Source: Spirochaetales bacterium
Lineage (GTDB): Bacteria > Spirochaetota > GWE2-31-10 > MWDO01
Length of the DNA: 60,693 nt
Direction: 5' to 3'
NCBI GenBank assembly: GCA_017540815.1
Contig: JAFYAI010000159.1
Span: forward strand, 1 to 60,693
Shown here: positions 54,434 through 60,693 of the stretch, piece by piece
Layout of the letters: each line of letters begins with the position of its first letter
Numbering within the stretch: the stretch's first letter is position 1
Program-made: the position numbers and the translations under genes
The notes under the pieces: model-generated
What the model was told of the DNA's origin: nothing
What the model saw: only the letters and a program-made list of their open reading frames with translations
The model's database searches: none

Positions 54434-57310
54434 TCATTTAGCGGATAGCAGTTTATTGATCACAACCAAGAGTTTATCCACATCAAGCGGCTTCGATACA
54501 TGGGCATTCATACCGGCTTCCAGAGCGTTTTGCTCATCTTCTTTGAAAGCATTAGCCGTCAGAGCAATGATCGGCAGGTTAGCAAGAGTTTTATCATCCA
54601 TCGCACGGATCGCCTGAGTTGCCTCGTAGCCATTCATCACAGGCATCTGTATATCCATCAATATCAGATCGTAATACCCTGCTCCGGAATGAGCCACCTT
54701 ATCGACTGCATCCTGACCGTTCTCAGCAGTTTCCACGATAAAACCGGCACTCTCCAATATCATCTGTGCGATCTCACGATTGACCTCAATGTCATCAACC
54801 AACAGAACTCGTTTGCCGGCATAGTCAGTGATTACATTCTCAGGATCACTTTTTTTGGATTCATGACTGATTTCTTCCTTAGTAATAGGCAGTCTCACAA
54901 GAATGCGAAACTCAGTACCGACTCCTGGTGCACTATCGACGATAATAGTTCCTCCCATCACATCGATAATACTCTTAGATATGGCCATTCCCAAACCTGT
55001 TCCCTGAATACCGCTGACAGTCGAAGTTTTCTCACGCTCAAATGTCTCAAATACATTCTTGGAGAACTCCTTACTCATACCGATGCCATTGTCTTTTACT
55101 CGGAACTCATACTCAGCCTCAGCATTCTGCTCAGGGATACTCTGACTGACTCGGACGGCTACATTACCGCCTTCCGGTGTGAATTTATACGCATTGCTGA
55201 TAAGATTCATAAGCACTCTGGAGAAGTGATTCTTATCAAGAATGACATTCTGATCTGTAACGGCAGAAACATCTATCGTATAAGCGATACGCTTCTCTGC
55301 CATCTGAACGCGGAAAATATCAAACACATCATGCACAACCTCACACAGATTGACAGACTCACTCTGCAACTCAAATTTACCGCTCTCAATGCGGCTCATC
55401 TCCAACACATCATTAATAATCGCAAGCAGCTGCTGTCCTGACGCATCAATCTTGCCGAGATACTCCAATATTTTCGGCGAAGTCCCCGGTATATTACGCA
55501 TTAAATGTGCATATCCCAAGATAGCATTCATAGGAGATCTTATATCGTGACTCATATTCGACAGGAATCTGCTCTTCGCCTTGTTGCTCTCATCCGCATG
55601 GATCTTGGCAATCTCCCAGCGGCGGGCACGGAGACTTATTGTCCTGTATATACTCATCATATATCCAAGTGCAATCAGCACAAAAACTATCTGAATAAAA
55701 CTGTTGCGAGTGTGCTTTCGACTTGTCTCTTTGATCTGCTTCGCCACGAAATCCTTTGATTCTGACATTACAGTATCATCCCGACCATCACTTAACTGCT
55801 CATAATAGTGCCCGATATTAGAGATGGCATTGCGTGTCATATCATCATTAGTTTGTCTGATCCACATCAATGATATGAAGAATATAAAAACAAGCATTGC
55901 CCCCCATACATTTATCGATTTACCAAATCTGCGATCATTGTCATTGTTGAACACATGACGGAAGAATGCAAATCCAAGGATACACCAAACAACAAGTATC
56001 AGATATGTCTCCGTAGCAAGTGCATCAGCTGAAAGCACAATAAAAATCAGGAAAAATCCGACAGACAACACAGTCCCGACTGCCCCCATGATCTCCATAA
56101 ATCGAGAGTTGTTTTTCCTGCCGACAACGAATGCCGCTGCCGAAGTATATCCAAACGCAAAAGTTGCTCCGACAGTATTGACATCAACAATCCACCCTAT
56201 TGCACTGCGTCCCATCAGCGGAATGACACAAGAAATAATCATCAGGAAAAAGATCGCATTACGCGGAACATCGTTTTTATCGGTCTTGCCAAACCACCCC
56301 GGCAGGATATTCTCTTCTGCCATCGCAGCAAGGAGTCGGCTCGCTGCTATATAGTTACCGATAACTCCCGTAAAGATCGCACTCACAACCATAACAATGA
56401 TAATAAACAATCCAAGTTTATCCATAAGGATGTGCATAACATGGAATACCGGGAATCCATCAAATCCCGACAACAGCTCTATAGTATGAAGATATTCGTT
56501 CCAATTAGCCGCATACTTTGGCATCAGTGCAACGATTAACAGAGACAGAACTATATAAGACACACCTGCCGTTATAAGAGATGCTGTTATGATCCATATA
56601 GTCTTCTTAATCGGGAAACGAAACTCCTTAGTATAAAGGCTTACCGACTCAAACCCAACAAAAGCCCATGGCGACAGGAAGATTATGTGCATAATCTTAC
56701 CGAATCTGGCATTGTCACCTGAACTCCGGGCAAAAAGAATCTGTGATATAGAACCGGTATTATCCGCATTATGTATAATAGCATTAAAGCAAATGATAAC
56801 ACCAATAAATAGAGCAAGAGCCATAACAGTCTGTATCAAAGCTGCTGCTCTTTTATAGATAACGACTGCCCCGGATATTATAACAGTCGCAACAGACAGA
56901 AGCACTTCTCCGAGATAAACATCGTAGCCAAAGACAACATAATGGAAACCGAATTGAAGAGTACTGCCCAAAAGGTATCGCATCATTATCGTTAGAGCTG
57001 TCACATTTGCCCATATAATCCCAATGTAAACAAGCATCATAAACCATGCACTGATAAAACCGTGATCATAACCGAAAACTTTGACAGTATAAGTCAGAGT
57101 TCCATTTGAGTCGGGATAATGATTCATAAGATAGCAGTAATTGACTCCTATAATCATCATAATTATCGTGCCTATGCTTAAACCTATAACGGTGCCTAAC
57201 GGTCCGGCTATAGGCAGGAATGTTGTCGCCGGCATAACAAAAGCGCCCCAGCCAACAGCACATCCAAATGAAAGTGCCCAAATATTTAACTTAGACAAGT
57301 AACTTTTCAT
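54434..57310 (-). CDS. Amino acid permease fused to a hybrid histidine kinase
   Basis: A 958-residue fusion. Residues 1-480 are an APC-type amino acid transporter with about twelve helices, with the glycine-rich first helix (GCAVGWGAFVMP) and the SPWAFVGFESVSLYTKEF segment typical of the family. After an outer loop (about 485-535), one more helix (538-557) leads to a coiled linker and a kinase: phospho-accepting His588 in SHDIRSP, N box with Asn706, G1 box DNGIG (740-744) and G2 GTGLGM. A receiver domain follows (835-955) with Asp839/840, phospho-accepting Asp886 and Lys940. No output DNA-binding protein is adjacent. It should couple substrate binding or transport to phosphorelay. Confidence 0.93.
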   Translation of the reverse strand: MKSYLSKLNIWALSFGCAVGWGAFVMPATTFLPIAGPLGTVIGLSIGTIIMMIIGVNYCYLMNHYPDSNGTLTYTVKVFGYDHGFISAWFMMLVYIGIIWANVTALTIMMRYLLGSTLQFGFHYVVFGYDVYLGEVLLSVATVIISGAVVIYKRAAALIQTVMALALFIGVIICFNAIIHNADNTGSISQILFARSSGDNARFGKIMHIIFLSPWAFVGFESVSLYTKEFRFPIKKTIWIITASLITAGVSYIVLSLLIVALMPKYAANWNEYLHTIELLSGFDGFPVFHVMHILMDKLGLFIIIVMVVSAIFTGVIGNYIAASRLLAAMAEENILPGWFGKTDKNDVPRNAIFFLMIISCVIPLMGRSAIGWIVDVNTVGATFAFGYTSAAAFVVGRKNNSRFMEIMGAVGTVLSVGFFLIFIVLSADALATETYLILVVWCILGFAFFRHVFNNDNDRRFGKSINVWGAMLVFIFFISLMWIRQTNDDMTRNAISNIGHYYEQLSDGRDDTVMSESKDFVAKQIKETSRKHTRNSFIQIVFVLIALGYMMSIYRTISLRARRWEIAKIHADESNKAKSRFLSNMSHDIRSPMNAILGYAHLMRNIPGTSPKILEYLGKIDASGQQLLAIINDVLEMSRIESGKFELQSESVNLCEVVHDVFDIFRVQMAEKRIAYTIDVSAVTDQNVILDKNHFSRVLMNLISNAYKFTPEGGNVAVRVSQSIPEQNAEAEYEFRVKDNGIGMSKEFSKNVFETFEREKTSTVSGIQGTGLGMAISKSIIDVMGGTIIVDSAPGVGTEFRILVRLPITKEEISHESKKSDPENVITDYAGKRVLLVDDIEVNREIAQMILESAGFIVETAENGQDAVDKVAHSGAGYYDLILMDIQMPVMNGYEATQAIRAMDDKTLANLPIIALTANAFKEDEQNALEAGMNAHVSKPLDVDKLLVVINKLLSAK

Positions 57311-57328
57311 AATAACTCCTAAAGTCTT

Positions 57329-57820
57329 TTAGCCTTTCTTGACCCTTGCAATGAACTCATCTTTAATGCACTCAGGGATTTTCCCTGTAATATCGCCATC
57401 AAGTCTGGCAAGATCTTTAAGAATAGAACTGCGAAGATATGAATACTGCAAATTTGTAATAAGGAAAACTGTCTCAATCCGGCTGTCTATACCGCGATTT
57501 GCCGAAGCAAGTTCAAACTCATACTCAAAATCACTAAACGGACGCAGACCTCTTATGATAGTCCAAATGCCTTTCCCGATACAATAATCAACCAACAGTC
57601 CATCGAAAGTATCGACGCTGACCCGATCCTCAAGATGCTCCGCTGCAATAATCCGCCGTATCTGATCTATGCGCTGCTGTGTCGTAAACAGCGACTTCTT
57701 AGTAGAATTAGACGCAGGCAGAACAATCACTTCATCAAAGATATTGAGACTTCGACGCAGAATATCAAGGTGTCCACATGTCATAGGATCAAACGATCCC
57801 GGATAAACAGCTTTTTTCAT
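57329..57820 (-). CDS. coaD: Phosphopantetheine adenylyltransferase CoaD
   Basis: A 163-residue enzyme for the penultimate CoA step. It has the TxGH motif in PGSFDPMTCGHLDI, the KKSLFT segment and the C-terminal SYLRSSILKDL. The ATG lies six bases after a TATAAT without ribosome binding site. PanC and PanD of the same pathway are elsewhere in this window. Confidence 0.95.
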   Translation of the reverse strand: MKKAVYPGSFDPMTCGHLDILRRSLNIFDEVIVLPASNSTKKSLFTTQQRIDQIRRIIAAEHLEDRVSVDTFDGLLVDYCIGKGIWTIIRGLRPFSDFEYEFELASANRGIDSRIETVFLITNLQYSYLRSSILKDLARLDGDITGKIPECIKDEFIARVKKG

Positions 57821-57826
57821 AAAGAC

Positions 57827-57855
57827 ATTATAACAAATTTGAAAAAAAAATACAA
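57827..57855 (-). promoter_or_regulatory. Leaderless coaD promoter
   Basis: TTGTAT (RC of 57850-57855) and TATAAT (RC of 57827-57832) are 17 bases apart, and six bases separate the -10 box from the ATG at 57820. Confidence 0.6.
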
Positions 57856-57890
57856 GTTTTACTTCTATATTGCTTTAAATAATATTTTAC

Positions 57891-57919
57891 TTGAAAAACA
57901 TTTAATTTTATGATATTAA
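57891..57919 (+). promoter_or_regulatory. Leaderless promoter of the TRAP permease gene
   Basis: TTGAAA (57891-57896) and TATTAA (57914-57919) are 17 bases apart; the ATG follows after seven bases and lacks a ribosome binding site. Confidence 0.5.
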
Positions 57920-57926
57920 ATTCTTT

Positions 57927-59744
57927 ATGACAATATTATTGATTATTATCGCAGTAATGGCATTGGTAGGGACTCCGCTTTTCACTATAATGGGCGGATT
58001 GTCTATCGTCAATTTCCTCAAAGACGGGATAACACTCTGTGTTGTTCCACAGGAAATATCCGGACTGTCCTCGATGGCATTGCTCCACAGTATTCCGCTT
58101 TTCACATTCGCAGGATATATCCTCGCAGAAAGCAAAGCCTCGACACGCCTCGTCAGACTGTCCAGAGCCTTGCTTGGCTGGATGCCCGGCGGTATGGCTA
58201 TCGTTACTCTTGTAACATGTGCATTATTTACAGCTTTTACAGGCGGATCAGGAGTCACAATTGTGGCTATCGGAGGATTCCTTCTGCCGGCACTTTTGAC
58301 TGAGCGATATGACGAAGACTTTTCGTTAGGCCTCATAACAACAGGCGGCAGTCTCGGACTGCTTTTCCCTCCAAGTCTGCCGATAATACTGTTCGGTGTT
58401 ATGGCAGCCGTGGATATAGAGCAGCTGTTCCTCTCCGGCATAGTTCCCGGGGTCTTCCTGCTGCTTGTCCTAAGTCTCTACGGTATATGGCGAAGCCGCA
58501 AATGCAATTTCGTCAGAGTCAGTTTCTCATGGCGAGAGTTAGGCTCAGCTCTATGGGATGTCAAATGGGAACTGCCGCTGCCGTTCCTGCTTGTCGGAGG
58601 TATATACAGCGGACTGATTACCATTTCTGACAGTGCCGCATTCACCGTGCTGTATGTATTGATCGCAGAAGTACTGCTGACTAAAGATATTAAATTCCGA
58701 GATCTGCCGAAGATCATCAAAGATTCAATGGTGCTTGTCGGCTCGATCCTGATTATACTTGCAGTAAGTCTTGCTTCGTCAAACTATATTGTCTATAAAG
58801 AAATCCCGGATAAAATATTCCAAGCGATCAGCGGATTCATCACCAATAAAGTGATGTTCCTGCTGGCACTCAATGTTTTCCTCATTATAGTCGGCTGTAT
58901 CATGGATATTTTCTCGGCACTTGTCGTTATCGTGCCGCTCATCCTGCCGCTTGCCGACGCATACAATGTGGATCTTGTGCATTTGGGCATTATATTCCTT
59001 TTGAATTTGGAAATGGGTTATATCACGCCGCCTGTCGGCATGAATCTGTTCATCTCATCGGTGCGTTTCGACAAACCTATACTTAAGATCTGCAAAGCAG
59101 TGTTGCCTTTTATTGCATTGTCATTTATCACGCTTATGCTCGTAACATATATACCTTTTATGAGTCTGTGGTATGTTACTCCGCCGGCTCTGCAGGGCAA
59201 GTGGACTGCTTCTGACGATGAAGGCAACAATACCGAGCTGGCTCTCAAATCAGGCGGTCAGCTGTATTACAAGAGCGGAGATTTCTTCTCTTTTACATTC
59301 GCAGATCCGACGGTCGGGACATTCTCAGCCGACAAGCACACTCTGAATATAACTCTTGACGGAGAGACTAAGAGTTATCGCTATGAACTGTTTCGCCGCG
59401 GAGAGTCACTTAAACTCACAGACAGTGACGGCAATGCTGTAATGTATAAAAATGCAATCAATCCGCCGCTAAATGCGGTGGCAGGTAAATTTACCCGAAA
59501 GTGGGAATGTGATAATGCAGTATTTGAATTTTATCTAAGCGGCAGATGCAGCTATGAGACAGCGAACATATCCGGTGTCGGACGCTATGCAGCGAATGGC
59601 AATAAGCTGTACATATACCCTGATGACAGCGAGGATAGACTCGTATGGAAGTTCAAATTCGCAGACAATGACAGTTCGCTGCTGTTGCTCAGAGGTGCTG
59701 ACAAACTGTCACTGAACGGTGCTGATCCGTCTGATAATCAGTAA
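57927..59744 (+). CDS. dctM: TRAP transporter large permease (DctM) with lipocalin-like tail
   Basis: A 605-residue protein. Residues 1-425 are a TRAP large subunit with about twelve helices and the motifs FTGGSGVTIVAIGG, GGSLGLLFPPSLPIILFG and MGYITPPVGMN. The last 175 residues are an added beta-rich part with two repeats starting LQGKWTASDDEG and AGKFTRKWECDN, resembling the small lipoproteins of this window. No DctP or DctQ gene lies nearby. One palindrome CACAATTGTG is at 58256. Its end is followed closely by the HATPase gene, so the two form an operon. Confidence 0.88.
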   Translation: MTILLIIIAVMALVGTPLFTIMGGLSIVNFLKDGITLCVVPQEISGLSSMALLHSIPLFTFAGYILAESKASTRLVRLSRALLGWMPGGMAIVTLVTCALFTAFTGGSGVTIVAIGGFLLPALLTERYDEDFSLGLITTGGSLGLLFPPSLPIILFGVMAAVDIEQLFLSGIVPGVFLLLVLSLYGIWRSRKCNFVRVSFSWRELGSALWDVKWELPLPFLLVGGIYSGLITISDSAAFTVLYVLIAEVLLTKDIKFRDLPKIIKDSMVLVGSILIILAVSLASSNYIVYKEIPDKIFQAISGFITNKVMFLLALNVFLIIVGCIMDIFSALVVIVPLILPLADAYNVDLVHLGIIFLLNLEMGYITPPVGMNLFISSVRFDKPILKICKAVLPFIALSFITLMLVTYIPFMSLWYVTPPALQGKWTASDDEGNNTELALKSGGQLYYKSGDFFSFTFADPTVGTFSADKHTLNITLDGETKSYRYELFRRGESLKLTDSDGNAVMYKNAINPPLNAVAGKFTRKWECDNAVFEFYLSGRCSYETANISGVGRYAANGNKLYIYPDDSEDRLVWKFKFADNDSSLLLLRGADKLSLNGADPSDNQ

Positions 59745-59757
59745 AAAGGATAAAGAA

Positions 59758-60663
59758 TTGATCAGAGACAACGAAAGAATAATTTCTGTTGCAGTGAATG
59801 ACGATCGCATATCACAGCGGCTTACGCGGCTGCTGTCAGCTACGGAGTATGTACCGACATTCATTGATGCGTCGGATGTTATGCAATCACTGCCGGGCGT
59901 ATTCTGCTTGGTTTTCGACAGCGAGGCTCTCGAAGAGATTAATGCTGAGAAAACCGAATTTTTCGAGAGTATCAATCACCGCAGTCCTAACACAGGGATT
60001 ATCCTTATGACTGACAGCGAGCAGCGAGAGTCATATCACAGACTGCTGGCAACCGAGAATATTTTGGTATCGGATTGGACTGTAAGCGACACTGTATTTG
60101 AGCATAATATTATGAGTTTCTTGGGCATTTTGCAGAAAGCATTCATTAACTCTGCAGTGTCACACTATATCCTATCCGATGAGAAGATCTACAGCATCCC
60201 CAATGACCTGCAGCTTGTTCGACCTGTTACAGACCATCTGATTAGAGATCTGTTTAATATGGGGATCGTAAACAGCGATGAGTTGTTTAATGTCAAATTC
60301 GGAGTTCAGGAGATGATAGTTAATGCTATCGAACATGGCAATCTCGGCATTACTTATGAAGAAAAGTCCGCACTGCTTGACAATGGTGAAGACATAGGCG
60401 AATTCATCCGCCGCCGTGCCGACAACCCACAATATGCCGACAAAAAAGTAACTATTAAATACATCCTTACGCAGGATTATGTGCAATATACCATTACTGA
60501 TGAGGGTGATGGTTTCAATCATCGTGATATTCCTATGGAGATCACTGATGAAAACTTCGAGTCTATTCATGGCAGAGGCATTATCATGAGCCGGGTAGCA
60601 TTCGATGAGTTCCGTTACAATGAAAAAGGCAATGAAGTGACAATGGTCATCTATAAAAAATAG
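59758..60663 (+). CDS. Receiver-like protein with RsbW-type HATPase domain
   Basis: A 301-residue protein. The N-terminal 120 residues resemble a receiver domain (RIISVAVNDD, then CLVFDSEAL with an Asp at the usual phosphorylation place). The C-terminal part is a HATPase of the anti-sigma kinase (RsbW/SpoIIAB) type with EMIVNAIEHGN, the DEGDGF G1 motif and HGRGIIM. It could phosphorylate an anti-sigma antagonist in a partner switch. The start is TTG 59758, with AAGGA seven bases upstream; an ATG at 59719 lies inside the permease gene and has no binding site. Confidence 0.82.
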   Translation: MIRDNERIISVAVNDDRISQRLTRLLSATEYVPTFIDASDVMQSLPGVFCLVFDSEALEEINAEKTEFFESINHRSPNTGIILMTDSEQRESYHRLLATENILVSDWTVSDTVFEHNIMSFLGILQKAFINSAVSHYILSDEKIYSIPNDLQLVRPVTDHLIRDLFNMGIVNSDELFNVKFGVQEMIVNAIEHGNLGITYEEKSALLDNGEDIGEFIRRRADNPQYADKKVTIKYILTQDYVQYTITDEGDGFNHRDIPMEITDENFESIHGRGIIMSRVAFDEFRYNEKGNEVTMVIYKK

Positions 60664-60693
60664 CATTATAACACATATCATAAAAAAGGCTTC

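Noticed and set aside
54474..54482. TTATCCACA, a perfect DnaA box
   Set aside because: It is a single box inside the permease-kinase gene, far from dnaA. Another single box at 47419-47427 is in dxr. No cluster supports an origin.

Overview
The window reads as chromosomal DNA of a spirochaete, most likely a host-associated relative of Treponema. The reasons are a GreA of about 900 residues with a long helical N-terminal part and an internal CarD-like segment (a spirochaetal arrangement), many small lipoproteins and signal-peptide proteins without recognisable families, an RsbW-like ATPase protein, a methyl-accepting chemotaxis protein, and a moderate GC content. This is an inference from gene content; no rRNA or other strict marker is present. 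Most genes lie on the minus strand in short operons that end in A-tract/hairpin/T-tract terminators.

Layout. 1-8.1 kb: the 5' end of a flavoprotein gene, a TatD nuclease gene packed with a repeated palindrome, a lipoprotein pair, a UPF0291/DUF896 protein, the greA operon, a metallo-beta-lactamase-fold hydrolase, and a broken DUF4869 gene with a small P-loop partner. 8.1-9.2 kb: a gene-poor stretch with a strong promoter, an RNA-like inverted-repeat element, a small lipoprotein and a row of GC-rich hairpins. 9.2-13.2 kb: ABC-F ATPase, YcxB-like protein, MntP and a CaCA-type antiporter. 13.3-17.5 kb: TPR protein, preQ0 genes queD-queE-queC and pantothenate genes panC-panD. 17.6-24.4 kb: unknown protein, typA, an ICMT-like protein and a ferrous-iron operon (feoA-feoA-feoB-Cys-rich/HMA protein) behind a dense array of TTAG/CTAA half-sites. 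24.5-28.4 kb: two paralogous secreted proteins, a membrane protein and a Ser/Thr kinase. 28.5-36.7 kb: pyrF-hisZ, DUF212 protein, dnaA, and an operon with deoD. 36.8-42.6 kb: acyl carrier protein, unknown protein, hisS, chemoreceptor and nadC. 42.8-46.7 kb: an accessory cluster of three paralogous membrane proteins mixed with three small lipoproteins and showing DNA-level mosaicism. 47-51.5 kb: dxr, an EIIA-like protein, clpC and tmRNA. 51.5-60.7 kb: two exported proteins, a LysM/degenerate LytM protein, an amino-acid-permease/hybrid-histidine-kinase fusion, coaD, a TRAP permease fused to a lipocalin-like tail, and a receiver-like/HATPase protein.

How the genes work together. queD, queE and queC supply preQ0 for queuosine; panC and panD feed pantothenate and coaD acts later in the same CoA route; feoA, feoB and the Cys-rich/HMA protein form one iron uptake unit; tmRNA and ClpC sit 33 bases apart and both serve protein quality control.

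Most unusual items: the permease-kinase fusion; the palindrome CACAATTGTG, present ten times in the window and six times in the first 780 bases; the inverted-repeat RNA-like element near 8.2-8.4 kb; the mosaic paralog cluster at 42.8-46.7 kb; four genes whose -10 box lies 6-7 bases before an ATG with no ribosome binding site, suggesting leaderless mRNAs; a chemoreceptor with a second Cache-like domain at its cytoplasmic C terminus; and a TRAP permease with a C-terminal domain resembling the local lipoproteins.
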